Of a DNA stretch of 38,363 nt, positions 25,644 through 34,202 are shown one piece after another; within the stretch, counting starts at the first letter, position 1, and each line of letters begins with the position of its first letter. The position numbers and the translations under genes were made by a program. Source of the stretch: an uncultured Candidatus Nitrosopumilus sp. (lineage in GTDB: Archaea > Thermoproteota > Nitrososphaeria > Nitrososphaerales > Nitrosopumilaceae); NCBI GenBank assembly GCA_905479565.1, contig CAJQMY010000026.1, forward strand, positions 1 through 38,363, given 5' to 3'. Under the pieces are notes generated by a model. That model searched no databases and was not told the DNA's origin. It saw nothing but the letters and a program-made list of their open reading frames with translations.

Positions 25644-26786
25644 ATGCCTCAATCGGGAATTGTCAAGTATCACGTTAAACTTTCCTATGAAGTCGATGGA
25701 CTCGTTGAAAGAGCCGATATAATCGGAGCCATCTTTGGTCAAACAGAAGGACTGTTGGGCCCAGAGATGAATTTGAATGAGCTGCAACGAGTTTCTAAAG
25801 TAGGTCGCATTGAAGTTAATGCAAAATCTACTTCTAATACCACCAGTGGTGATGCATTAATCCCAATGAGTACTGATATTGATACTTGTGCATTAATTGC
25901 CGCTGGTATTGAAAGTATTGATAAAGTAGGTCCGTTTGATTGTAACTTCAAATTAGAGTCTATTGACGATGTACGAGCTGCAAAGAAAGAGGATATTGTA
26001 AGACGTGCAAAGGAGATTAAACAAAAATGGGCAACTAAGACTGTTAGTGAAGGTGAAACTATGCTAAACGATGTTCATCAAGGTGATACTGGAAAACTAT
26101 CTACATATGGATCATCAAAACTAACATGTAGTTCGGGTATTTTTGATTCTAATTGGGTGATTTTGGTTGAAGGAAGGGCTGATGTAATCAATCTTTTAAG
26201 AGCAGGTTATGACAATGTACTTGCAATCGAAGGTGCAAAAATAGATGAGTCAATCAAAGAACTATGTGGTAAGAAAGACACTGTTGTTGCATTCTTAGAC
26301 GGTGATAGAGCAGGCGGATTTATTCTCAAAGAACTCAAATCTGTTGTTACTTTAGATTATGAACTTCAAGCAGACTCTGGCGTCGAAGTCGAAGAATTAA
26401 CACCTGCAAGAATTGATGAGATTCTAAGTCCGATTGCTATTGAGATCAAAGATGGAAAACCTGCACCTGAGCTAAAAAGTGAAGATGACAAACCTGTTGC
26501 GGAAATGGCGGCAAAAGTCTTTCCAAATCTCAATGAAACGCTAGAAGCAATCGCATTAGACAGTGATCAAAACGAAATTTTCAAAGTTCCAATCAGTGAA
26601 GTCGTAAGCAAACTGTCTTCACAGTCTGGAATCAAATATCTTCTACTGGATGGAATTATCACTCAGAGACTCTTAGAAGGTGCCAAAAATGCTGGTGTTG
26701 AATGTGTAGTTGGACACAGGGTTGCAAAATTATCGAACTCTGATGGAATGACACTCAAAACATTCGGCGATTTAGGCGTATCCTAG
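25644..26786 (+). CDS. dnaG: Archaeal DnaG-like primase / exosome-associated protein
   Basis: 380 residues, matching the archaeal DnaG family. The N-terminus is VKYHVKLSYEVDGLVERADI, followed by GLLGPEMNLNELQRVSKVGR. The Toprim domain is WVILVEGRADVINLLRAG and TVVAFLDGDRAGGFILKEL. Family biology: archaeal DnaG is a stable subunit of the RNA exosome (it binds Csl4) and has been credited with primase activity. No zinc-binding N-terminus of bacterial DnaG is present. The ATG at 25644 follows a near-perfect Shine-Dalgarno. RibK begins 5 bases after the stop and is probably co-transcribed. Confidence 0.95.
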   Translation: MPQSGIVKYHVKLSYEVDGLVERADIIGAIFGQTEGLLGPEMNLNELQRVSKVGRIEVNAKSTSNTTSGDALIPMSTDIDTCALIAAGIESIDKVGPFDCNFKLESIDDVRAAKKEDIVRRAKEIKQKWATKTVSEGETMLNDVHQGDTGKLSTYGSSKLTCSSGIFDSNWVILVEGRADVINLLRAGYDNVLAIEGAKIDESIKELCGKKDTVVAFLDGDRAGGFILKELKSVVTLDYELQADSGVEVEELTPARIDEILSPIAIEIKDGKPAPELKSEDDKPVAEMAAKVFPNLNETLEAIALDSDQNEIFKVPISEVVSKLSSQSGIKYLLLDGIITQRLLEGAKNAGVECVVGHRVAKLSNSDGMTLKTFGDLGVS

Positions 26787-26791
26787 AATAG

Positions 26792-27475
26792 ATGACTGAG
26801 CTAAAAATTCAGCACATCCTAACTCTTTCGTATTTACTTTCAAAAGGCGCCAAATACAATTATGTTTCGATCACTTCCTCCTCGCTAGGGAAGAATATTA
26901 AAAAATCACAGCAGGCAGCCTCAAAACATCTTTTAGAATTGGAACAAAACCAATTCATTGAGCGAATAATCAGTGGACGAAACATTTCTGTAAAAATCAC
27001 TTCAAAAGGATATTCTGAAATGATGAAGCTTTCGGCAATATTGCAAAAAAGTCTTGATTCATCTCCTTCCCATGTTGAGCTGAAAGGAACTTTGGTTTCT
27101 GGAATGGGCGAGGGGGCATACTATATGGGATTAAAGGGATACACGAAACAATTCCGGTCTAAAATTGGCTATGTTCCGTATCCTGGAACCCTTAATGTTA
27201 GATTGGATCAAAAAATTCACCAAGAGTCAATAAAACAATTTGAAACTCTGACTGGTGTAAAAATCAAGAGCTTCTCAGATGGAAAGAGAACTTATGGTTG
27301 GGTGAAGTGCTTTACTGCAAAACTTAACAATTCTACGAATTGTGAACTAATCATTCTTGAGCGTACTCATCACGATGATTCCATAATAGAATTAATCTCA
27401 AAATCCTGTATCCGAAAAACTGCGAAACTAAAAGACGGTTCTAAAGTCTCTATCAAGATTCCGATAAATTCCTAA
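26792..27475 (+). CDS. ribK: CTP-dependent riboflavin kinase with N-terminal HTH
   Basis: Phosphorylates riboflavin to FMN with CTP, the archaeal route. The C-terminal DUF120 kinase domain (about 95-225) reads LKGTLVSGMGEGAYYMGLKG, VPYPGTLNVRLD and later ELIILERTHHDDSIIELI. The first 90 residues form a winged-helix domain (KKSQQAASKHLLELEQNQFIER), as in many RibK fusions, and may allow self-regulation. Its stop overlaps the convergent RibL gene by 4 bases, so the two successive flavin genes face each other. Likely co-transcribed with dnaG. Confidence 0.92.
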   Translation: MTELKIQHILTLSYLLSKGAKYNYVSITSSSLGKNIKKSQQAASKHLLELEQNQFIERIISGRNISVKITSKGYSEMMKLSAILQKSLDSSPSHVELKGTLVSGMGEGAYYMGLKGYTKQFRSKIGYVPYPGTLNVRLDQKIHQESIKQFETLTGVKIKSFSDGKRTYGWVKCFTAKLNNSTNCELIILERTHHDDSIIELISKSCIRKTAKLKDGSKVSIKIPINS

Positions 27476-28089
27476 ATCCCGTGAATAGATTCGCCATACT
27501 CTTTTTGAATTTTTGAACTAGAACTCTCAGGCATTGGAGATTGCAATCTTGCGACCTTTGCATCCAATTCTATTTTCTTACATCCTTCTGTGATGAATTT
27601 TTCTTGATGAATTTGATCATATCCTAATGCAATAATTTGCGGTTTTACATGATTTACAGTTTTGAATATGTCATCTTCCTGTCCAATCAAACAAAGATCT
27701 ACTATGGATAACGAATTTACTAATTCCTGTCTTTGTTCTTGCGCGTGAAGTGGCCTTCTTTTCTTCATTTTAACTGCCGTATTGTCTGTTGCAACTACCA
27801 CAACTAAAACATCGCCTAATTCTTTTGCTGCATTTAATGTATGAATATGCCCTGGATGAATAATATCAAAAACCCCTCCTGCCAATACAACACATAGGGA
27901 ATTTCTTCCTTTTTCAGTAAGGAAATTTCTGTCTTCATTAACTAATTGCGTTTTAATTAAATCATCAATTTCTAAATTTATGATATCCTCAGAGAGCATG
28001 GTTTTTTTCTTGAGTATCTCAAATGCCTCTTTTCCTTCAATTTGACAAATATACATGATAGATAGTATGGCTTTTTGGCTTCGTTTCAA
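27472..28089 (-). CDS. ribL: FAD synthase (RibL-like cytidylyltransferase fold) with N-terminal helical/HTH domain
   Basis: Transfers AMP from ATP to FMN, making FAD, in the archaeal pathway. The nucleotidyltransferase domain (about 66-195) has the signature VVLAGGVFDIIHPGHIHTL (with the HxGH motif) and then VVVVATDNTAVKMKKRRPLH. RibL of Methanocaldococcus is about 150 residues, so the first 65 residues here (including LSEDIINLEIDDLIKTQLVN and FLTEKGRNSL) are an extra winged-helix-like domain. TTG at 28089 is needed to include all of it; ATG at 28056 is the alternative. A glycerol-3-phosphate cytidylyltransferase is possible, but the adjacent RibK supports RibL. Confidence 0.85.
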   Translation of the reverse strand: MKRSQKAILSIMYICQIEGKEAFEILKKKTMLSEDIINLEIDDLIKTQLVNEDRNFLTEKGRNSLCVVLAGGVFDIIHPGHIHTLNAAKELGDVLVVVVATDNTAVKMKKRRPLHAQEQRQELVNSLSIVDLCLIGQEDDIFKTVNHVKPQIIALGYDQIHQEKFITEGCKKIELDAKVARLQSPMPESSSSKIQKEYGESIHGI

Positions 28090-28133
28090 TATTTTTTCTA
28101 TTTTTGACCCTCTCTTTAATTCATCGCTAAAAC

Positions 28134-29171
28134 TTACATTTTCGGATCAAGGCCTTTTGCTAATCGCAATGCGTCAACAAGACCATCTGCATATCCGATG
28201 CTTAATATCGCTACTTCATCTTGACCATCTTCTAGAAATTTTTCTGCATCCTTGACATACAATTCTGCATTTTCTAAAATCCCTTGAAATTCTTCCTGAT
28301 CTTTGTACAGTGGCTCTATCTCTTCTAACGCTTCTCTGACCATGGGCACATATTTTTTTATCATCTGGATGGAAATTTTCTTTGTCTTATCTGTATTGTC
28401 AAATGGTTCATCAATGCATTGCCCGAATAATTTTAAAGCATCTGACTCAGTAAAGTGTAATCTGCCTGTAATAATTACAGTATGTGGAGGCTTGCCAAAG
28501 TCAATTTTTTTCAAACTTGATATTTTACCTGCAATAATTTTTTGATCTTTGAATCCTATTTTTGATGCCACAATTGCGTATGTTGATGGGCTAATGACAT
28601 TTCTTATTTGACCTTTTTCAGTTTCTAGCAATCCATTTAATGCATCTTTAGGATCTAAGAAAAAATCCTTGTCTTGATTATATTCTAAGAGAAGTACAGT
28701 ATGATTGCCTTCGATGATATTTTTGTATATTACATAATATGGGGTTGTCAGTGATTTCATCTCTCTCATTATGGTTGCAATTCTTCCCACTTTGTAAAAA
28801 TGCAAACCACATTCCCCTATCATTGAAGTTAGTGAGGATGCCGCATGAATTGAATATGTTTTAATTTTTTCTTCAATTGCTCTTGTTCGTAACTCGATAT
28901 GAGTTGTAGCAATATAGGGATCTCCATATGCTAATAAAACCACTTTCTTTTTTTTTGCATTTTTTAAAATTTCACTACCGTCTTCGACTAGCCATCTTTT
29001 TGCAAGTTTGAATTCTCCCTTTGCTGCATTTTTAATTTTTGTTAAATCTGATTTCCCTATTGGACTTGTGAATTGCTCTAAATATACAATATCTGCTTTC
29101 GATAATATCTCTAGTGCTTCACTGGGAATGGATTTGAATCCAGAAATCCCTAAACCAATAAACCACAGCAT
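28134..29171 (-). CDS. dphB: Diphthine synthase fused to DUF357 domain
   Basis: SAM-dependent methyltransferase of diphthamide synthesis, modifying a His of elongation factor 2. Residues 1-260 match DphB: MLWFIGLGISGFKSIPSEAL, VVLLAYGDPYIATTHIELR (SAM-binding GDP), HAASSLTSMIGECGLHFYKVGR and the end of that domain near KLFGQC. Residues about 262-345 are a separate helical domain, including YVKDAEKFLEDGQDEVAILS and GYADGLVDALRLAKG, which resembles DUF357. This fusion makes the protein longer (345) than typical DphB (about 260). It starts in the stop of lysK (TAATG) and so is coupled to the amino-acid locus. Confidence 0.92.
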   Translation of the reverse strand: MLWFIGLGISGFKSIPSEALEILSKADIVYLEQFTSPIGKSDLTKIKNAAKGEFKLAKRWLVEDGSEILKNAKKKKVVLLAYGDPYIATTHIELRTRAIEEKIKTYSIHAASSLTSMIGECGLHFYKVGRIATIMREMKSLTTPYYVIYKNIIEGNHTVLLLEYNQDKDFFLDPKDALNGLLETEKGQIRNVISPSTYAIVASKIGFKDQKIIAGKISSLKKIDFGKPPHTVIITGRLHFTESDALKLFGQCIDEPFDNTDKTKKISIQMIKKYVPMVREALEEIEPLYKDQEEFQGILENAELYVKDAEKFLEDGQDEVAILSIGYADGLVDALRLAKGLDPKM

Positions 29172-30298
29172 TATTGAATATTTTTATCGTGAAGTCTTTT
29201 TAAATGCTGTAGTGTTTTCTTGAGAATTTCTATTCCTCTGAGGTATTCATCTATTGAAACTTTTTCGTCAATTGTATGGGCTTCATGAGGATCTCCTGGC
29301 CCATAAGTTACAACTGGAATTCCCCATTGATTTCCAAGAACGTTCATGTCCCCTGTTCCTGTTTTTCTAATCAAAGTCGGTCGTGAATTCTCAGTCTCTA
29401 TTATGCCTAGCGTAAATGCTCTGACTAGCGGTGAATTGTGCGGTGCTTCAAATGGTTCGGTCTCATCCAAAATCGAATAAAACGCTTCTACTCCTCTTTC
29501 TTGTGATATTTCTTTGACAAGTATTGAAATTTTCTGCTCAATTGTTTTACAATTCATATCTACTGGAATCCGGATATCAAAAGTTGTTTCACATTCTTTT
29601 GGAGTTACATTGTGACTTGTACCTCCCTTTACTTCTGTCATTGTAGCAGTCAATAGCATGCCTTTCGTTTTGCCTTCTTGATTCGCCTCTAGTTTTTCTT
29701 TTAACTCTCTTGCAAATACCATAGACTCTAAAATTGCGTTCTTTGATAGCCATGGTGCACTTGCATGAGAGCTGTCTTCAACACTAATTTTGAGATTTAT
29801 TGCCAGTCTTCCCTTGTATGCAATTGTTACTTTTTTAATTCCACTTGGCTCTCCAAAAACTGCATAATCTATATCCATTTTTTTTTTGACTAAGTTTTTA
29901 ATCCCTGTCGCATTTCCTTCTTCATCTACTGCTCCGACAAAAATTATTGTTCCATTATTGTTTTGAATTGAAGCCGCTGCAAATAACATTGCCATTAATG
30001 GCGCTTTTGCATCAGACGCTCCTCTGCCATAAAGCGAATCTCCCTCTTTTCGAACCTTGACCTTTCCTGGTACAACATCCATGTGCCCACATAACATGAT
30101 TTTTGGAGAACCTGAACCTTTCTTTGCAATTACATTGCCAACTTCGTCTATCTTGATGTCTTCAAATCCTAAATCATCACATTTGTCTGCTAAAAATTCA
30201 GCCATTGGTTTTTCACTTAGCGATGGAGTGTAAAGTCTGAGTGCTTTTTCTAGCATCTTGACTGCAAATCTTGGTGTTACTGTAAAGTGAGTTTCCAA
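29171..30298 (-). CDS. lysK: [LysW]-lysine/ornithine hydrolase (M20 family)
   Basis: Releases lysine (or ornithine) from the LysW carrier at the last step of the LysW pathway. M20 metal ligands are visible: MLCGHMDVVPG (His, Asp), GRGASDAKAPL (bridging Asp), VDEEGNATG (Glu pair), YAVFGEPSG (Glu) and DPHEAHTIDE (His). 375 residues, usual for LysK. A dipeptidase or ArgE is possible from sequence alone, but it lies directly between lysX and dphB. TTG at 30298 starts 3 bases after the lysX stop. Only one such hydrolase is present in the locus, so it probably serves both lysine and ornithine. Confidence 0.88.
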   Translation of the reverse strand: METHFTVTPRFAVKMLEKALRLYTPSLSEKPMAEFLADKCDDLGFEDIKIDEVGNVIAKKGSGSPKIMLCGHMDVVPGKVKVRKEGDSLYGRGASDAKAPLMAMLFAAASIQNNNGTIIFVGAVDEEGNATGIKNLVKKKMDIDYAVFGEPSGIKKVTIAYKGRLAINLKISVEDSSHASAPWLSKNAILESMVFARELKEKLEANQEGKTKGMLLTATMTEVKGGTSHNVTPKECETTFDIRIPVDMNCKTIEQKISILVKEISQERGVEAFYSILDETEPFEAPHNSPLVRAFTLGIIETENSRPTLIRKTGTGDMNVLGNQWGIPVVTYGPGDPHEAHTIDEKVSIDEYLRGIEILKKTLQHLKRLHDKNIQ

Positions 30299-30301
30299 TT
30301 C

Positions 30302-31144
30302 TTACTTTTCTATCTTCAGTGCATAATCTAGCATTAAGGAAGGAATATCTACATCACACACTCTAACTGTGTTTTTGTATTCTGTTGTATTGTTTACCTC
30401 GTGTACAACTAGTCCTTTCTCATCGCTTTCCATCAAATCTACACCTACGATATCTCCTTGAATTGCGTGTTTTGCCTTAATGCACATCTCCTCCATCTCT
30501 TGTGTCACTTTACATGGCTTTGCAACTCCGCCTAATGCCATGTTTGTTTTCCAATGCTTGGAGGATCTGTAGATTGCTGCAACTATTTTGTCTCCCACCA
30601 TTATTGCTCTAATGTCTCTTGGTGGTCTTTTTACAAATTCTTCTAGGTAATGAACTTGGTAAATTGGATACATGTTCTCCCTGCTTTCAATAATACCTTC
30701 AGCTGCGTCTCTGTCATTTAATTTTGAAATTAATCTTCCCCAACTGCCAACTGTTGGTTTGATCACCCTTGGATACCCTTGCTCATCTAATGCTTCTAGT
30801 GCTGCATCTTTTGAAAAAGCTACAGTTGCATCTGGTGTCGGGACTCCAACTTTTTTTAATAACATATGTGTAAATAATTTATTTCCTGCATACACTCCAG
30901 TGTTTAGACAATTGATTACTTTGACACCCAATCCCTCAAGAGCTGCCGTTGAATGCAAATTTCTGTAGTAACTTACGCATCTCTGAATAACTACGCCATA
31001 ATCTTCTGTTTTTTTTTCTAAGTTTATTGCCAATTTTTTACAATCGACCATCTGGATGCTGATGTTCTTTTTTTTGCCTGCCTCTAGCAGAGCTTTTTCT
31101 TCCCAACGGATGGTATCGTAAAGAATTGTAACATCAGGATTCAC
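30302..31144 (-). CDS. lysX: LysX-type LysW ligase (2-aminoadipate or glutamate to LysW)
   Basis: An ATP-grasp ligase of the RimK/LysX family that joins the amino group of its substrate to the C-terminal Glu of LysW. Motifs: VIKPTVGSWGRLISKLND, then RPPRDIRAIMVGDKIVAAIYR and the Mg-binding VHEVNNTTEYKNTVRV. GTG at 31144 overlaps the lysW stop (GTGA) and gives an N-terminus, PDVTILYDTIRWEEK, that aligns with the second ligase at 36075; TTG 31153 is the alternative. Position beside homocitrate synthase suggests the 2-aminoadipate (lysine) branch. The adjacent carrier ends in Gln, which makes the reaction here uncertain. Confidence 0.87.
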   Translation of the reverse strand: MNPDVTILYDTIRWEEKALLEAGKKKNISIQMVDCKKLAINLEKKTEDYGVVIQRCVSYYRNLHSTAALEGLGVKVINCLNTGVYAGNKLFTHMLLKKVGVPTPDATVAFSKDAALEALDEQGYPRVIKPTVGSWGRLISKLNDRDAAEGIIESRENMYPIYQVHYLEEFVKRPPRDIRAIMVGDKIVAAIYRSSKHWKTNMALGGVAKPCKVTQEMEEMCIKAKHAIQGDIVGVDLMESDEKGLVVHEVNNTTEYKNTVRVCDVDIPSLMLDYALKIEK

Positions 31145-31308
31145 TGTCCCCAATCCTCGCCAACTGTTTGGGCTGGCTTTAGATCGAAACCATTTGAACT
31201 TTTAGCTAATTCAAAACTTGCGCCACATTCCGGACATGTTACGATTTCCCCTTCAAGTGCATCACTTGGGATGGAGATATCTGCATCACATTCTTCACAT
31301 TTTGACAT
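31141..31308 (-). CDS. lysW: LysW amino-group carrier protein ending in Gln (EDWGQ)
   Basis: A 55-residue acidic zinc carrier. CEECDADISIPSDALEGEI and CPECGASFELA give the two CxxC pairs; the C-terminus is TVGEDWGQ. In characterised LysW the last residue is Glu, whose gamma-carboxyl accepts the amino group of aminoadipate or glutamate. Here the last codon is CAG, one base from GAG, and the paralogue at 36932 keeps Glu. The overlap with the ligase start (GTGA) does not force this: GAGTGA would contain the same GTG. The rest of the protein is well conserved, so it looks functional. Too short to be caught by simple ORF cut-offs. Confidence 0.9.
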   Translation of the reverse strand: MSKCEECDADISIPSDALEGEIVTCPECGASFELAKSSNGFDLKPAQTVGEDWGQ

Positions 31309-31330
31309 ATTTTCTCTTCAATACTCCTCT

Positions 31331-32515
31331 TTATTTATCATTAATTATCTTTTTTTCGAGTCTGTCCTCTAGAGGAATCTCTATTAGATCACCCATTCTT
31401 AGACCCTTTAATCCTGCAGCAACGGCCTTTGCACCTTCGTCATTTTTTTCCAATCCTAATAATGACATCAAATAAGCAGCACCTGTTTTTCCAGCTAGTT
31501 CTCCAAACACTATTCTTCGCCTGTTTCCTACTGCTCTAGGAGGAATTGGCTCGTATGCTGCCGGATTCCGAAGAATTGCCGCAAGGTGGGTTCCAGCTTT
31601 GTGTTTGTAGGCTGATGAACCTACTATTGGCTTAGAATCATATGGCTTAATTGATGTGTATTCTTCAATTAGTCTGGATAAATCAAGTAACATGTCTAAT
31701 CTGAAATCATTTGGGGATTTGTAAAGATATGTTAATGCCACTGCAACTTCTGCAAGGGGAGGAATTCCTGTTCTTTCTCCAATTCCATCAATTGTGGTAT
31801 GAATTTGATCCACTCCTGCATCACATGCTGAAAATGCATTTGCAACTGCAAAGCCAATATCATTATGAACATGTGCATCTAGTGGAACATCTATAACTTC
31901 TCTTACCTTTTTTACAAAATTATACATTCCAATTGGGCGTAAAATTCCTACAGTATCTGGCAGACTAATTCTATCCACTCCTGCTTCTTCAATTGCTTTA
32001 CATACTTTTAGTAAGAATTCTGGCTCTGCTCTGCTTCCGTCTTCAACTGTGAATCTAATTTTTAGTCCATGGGATTTTGCATATTCTACAGTTTCTACTG
32101 CTCTTTCGAGTGCTTCTTCTTTTGTAATTCTTAATTTGTCTTTTAGATGAATGTCTGAAATTCCTAAATATGCTGCACACCATTTTGCATCGCAATCTAA
32201 TGAAATGTCTATATCTGATTTGAGTGCACGTCCGTGAGAAACAATGTCTGCTTTTAATCCTTGTTTGATGATTGTTTTAGTAGCCTCTTTGTGATCATTT
32301 GATACTACTGGGGAAATTTCAATTTGATCAACACCAAAATAGTCTAACATCCATGCAATCTGAATTCTTTGTTTATTTGTAAATGAAACACCCGGATGTT
32401 GTTCACCTTCCCTTAGCGTACTGTCCAAAATTCTGATTTTCTTTGGATTTTTTTCATATGCGTTGTATATGTTTGCATGGTGATTCGGATCTTTCATTAC
32501 TGATATCGTTGACAT
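31331..32515 (-). CDS. Homocitrate synthase (alpha-isopropylmalate synthase family)
   Basis: A DRE-TIM metallolyase of 394 residues. LDSTLREGEQHPGVSF contains the catalytic Arg and metal-binding Asp; HVHNDIGFAVANAFS supplies the HxH metal site. GAGVDRISLPDTVGI-type strands are in the middle (ISLPDTVGILRP). The family also includes isopropylmalate and citramalate synthases; the location between an Lrp regulator and lysW/lysX argues for homocitrate synthase, the first step of the aminoadipate lysine pathway. It condenses acetyl-CoA and 2-oxoglutarate. A 99-base gap before it may carry its own promoter. Confidence 0.85.
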   Translation of the reverse strand: MSTISVMKDPNHHANIYNAYEKNPKKIRILDSTLREGEQHPGVSFTNKQRIQIAWMLDYFGVDQIEISPVVSNDHKEATKTIIKQGLKADIVSHGRALKSDIDISLDCDAKWCAAYLGISDIHLKDKLRITKEEALERAVETVEYAKSHGLKIRFTVEDGSRAEPEFLLKVCKAIEEAGVDRISLPDTVGILRPIGMYNFVKKVREVIDVPLDAHVHNDIGFAVANAFSACDAGVDQIHTTIDGIGERTGIPPLAEVAVALTYLYKSPNDFRLDMLLDLSRLIEEYTSIKPYDSKPIVGSSAYKHKAGTHLAAILRNPAAYEPIPPRAVGNRRRIVFGELAGKTGAAYLMSLLGLEKNDEGAKAVAAGLKGLRMGDLIEIPLEDRLEKKIINDK

Positions 32516-32614
32516 GAATTGATGATATAAACATATTCGTACTAAGTTCGGTGATAAAAAGTAAAAACGATCCTAAATTAGTTTGAAAATTAAATTTTGA
32601 CACGAAAGTCGTAA

Positions 32615-33034
32615 TTAGATAATTTTTCTTAAAATGATGACCGTGTTGGTATCTACTACTCCTGGAATTTTTCTTAGAGCATCAATGGTGGAATTAATTT
32701 CTGCAATATTTGTTGCACTCATTATTGTTGTAATGTCATATTGACCAGTAATCTCATAAACTGTCTTTACTCCCTCAAGCTTTGCAAGCCTCAGTGATAC
32801 TTTGGATGTCTCTGTTGCAGAATCCACTGAAACCAAAACAATTGCACTAGTTGAATTTTCTTCCCCCAATTCCAAGGTAAATTTCTTAATTGTTTTGCTG
32901 TCTACTAGATTTTTTACGCGTCTTCTGATTGCAGATTCTGAGAGTTTCAGTTTTTTACCAATATCTACAAACGATTCTCTGGAGTCTTCTTTTAGATATC
33001 CTATGATCTTTTCGTCTATTTTATCCTTGTACAT
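32615..33034 (-). CDS. Lrp/AsnC-family regulator (possibly LysM-like)
   Basis: A 139-residue Lrp/AsnC protein. The N-terminal HTH is IIGYLKEDSRESFVDIGKKL and LSESAIRRRVKNLVDSKTIK; the C-terminal RAM domain has VKTVYEITGQYDITTIMSAT and ends PGVVDTNTVIIL. Lrp proteins bind an amino acid in the RAM domain. In Sulfolobus, LysM of this family controls the lysW operon in response to lysine, so lysine (or arginine) sensing is a reasonable inference. It starts inside the end of lysJ (14-base overlap), tying its expression to the enzymes it may regulate. Confidence 0.88.
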   Translation of the reverse strand: MYKDKIDEKIIGYLKEDSRESFVDIGKKLKLSESAIRRRVKNLVDSKTIKKFTLELGEENSTSAIVLVSVDSATETSKVSLRLAKLEGVKTVYEITGQYDITTIMSATNIAEINSTIDALRKIPGVVDTNTVIILRKII

Positions 33035-34202
33035 TTCTTTTTTCTTCCTCTTCTGCTAGTACAGAATCAAGAACATGTAAAACTTTTGTTACGTCATCTT
33101 CTGATATTACTAGTGGAGGAAGAATTCGGAGTATGTTTCTTCCAGAATATAGCATCAAAACTCCTTTTTTGATCAATCCCATCAAAATATCTTTGACCTC
33201 GAATTTCATCTCAACTCCTATCATGAGCCCTTTACCTCTAATCTCCCTGATCATGGAGTGTTTTTCTTTTAATTTTTCCAAACCTTCTTTGAATAATTTC
33301 CCCATCTTGTTTGAATTTTCAATTAAACCCTCTTCTGTAATTGATTTAAGAGCTGCAGTTCCTGCTGCGCAAGATATTGGATTGCCTCCAAATGTTGATG
33401 AATGCTCCCCTTTACTAATTGAAGATAAAATGTCTGGCCTAACAAGTGTGGCCCCCATCGGTACTCCTCCTGCAATTCCTTTTGCAAGACACAAAATGTC
33501 TGGTGCAGTATTCCAATGATCACAAGCCCATAATCGTCCCGTTCTACCTAAACCAGCTTGTATTTCGTCAAAAATTAACACGATTCCTTTTTCATCACAA
33601 AGTTTTCTGACTTCTTGCAAAAACCCTTCAGGTGCAACAATAATTCCACTTTCACCTTGAATAGGTTCCAAAATTACAAATGCTGTATCATCATCGATTA
33701 CTGAACGCAGTGATTCTATGTCTCCATATGATGCAAAAGAAACTCTTTCTACTAATGGTGCAAATGCCTTTCTATATTTTGGATTAAATGTTAATGATAA
33801 TGCTCCAAATGATTTTCCGTGATATGATCCTTTCATCGCAACCATTCCTTTTTTTCCTGTAAACTTTCTTGCAAATTTCATTGCAGCTTCAATGGCTTCA
33901 GCACCACTGTTGTTTAGATGAACTTGTGTCAAACCTTCTGGTGCTAAACCGATAAGAGTTGTCAAAAATTCTTCTCTGGTCTTGTTGTATAGAGAACTGT
34001 GAACTGTAATTATTTTATCAATCTGTTCTTTGATTGCGTCATTTACTCTTTGATTTTTATGGCCTACTAGTGCCACTCCGTATCCTCCCATACAATCTAT
34101 GTATTCTTTTCCATCTACATCCCATACGTGTGCTCCTACTCCTTTTTCAATTGTTACTGGAAATCTCTGATATAGATTTCCCATGAATTGATCTTCACTC
34201 AT
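33021..34202 (-). CDS. lysJ: [LysW]-aminoadipate/glutamate semialdehyde aminotransferase
   Basis: A class III PLP aminotransferase of 393 residues (ArgD/LysJ type). The PLP Lys lies in LCLAKGIAGGVPMGATLV; the PLP-phosphate region includes LNNSGAEAIEAAMKFARK, and DEIQAGLGRTGRLWA gives the Asp. In this locus it would transaminate the LysW-bound semialdehydes toward lysine and ornithine. GABA or ornithine transaminase is a sequence-only alternative. ATG at 34202 overlaps the lysZ stop (ATGAGTGA); an upstream TTG at 34208 would add two residues. Confidence 0.9.
   Translation of the reverse strand: MSEDQFMGNLYQRFPVTIEKGVGAHVWDVDGKEYIDCMGGYGVALVGHKNQRVNDAIKEQIDKIITVHSSLYNKTREEFLTTLIGLAPEGLTQVHLNNSGAEAIEAAMKFARKFTGKKGMVAMKGSYHGKSFGALSLTFNPKYRKAFAPLVERVSFASYGDIESLRSVIDDDTAFVILEPIQGESGIIVAPEGFLQEVRKLCDEKGIVLIFDEIQAGLGRTGRLWACDHWNTAPDILCLAKGIAGGVPMGATLVRPDILSSISKGEHSSTFGGNPISCAAGTAALKSITEEGLIENSNKMGKLFKEGLEKLKEKHSMIREIRGKGLMIGVEMKFEVKDILMGLIKKGVLMLYSGRNILRILPPLVISEDDVTKVLHVLDSVLAEEEEKRNVQG

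Noticed and set aside
31218-31475. Plus-strand ORF opposite lysW and the homocitrate synthase end
   Set aside because: Antisense to two well-supported genes; the translation has no domain and its hydrophobic pattern mirrors the coding strand.
33323-33523. Second-frame minus ORF inside lysJ
   Set aside because: Fully nested in the aminotransferase in another frame, with Leu/Gln-rich composition typical of a shadow ORF.
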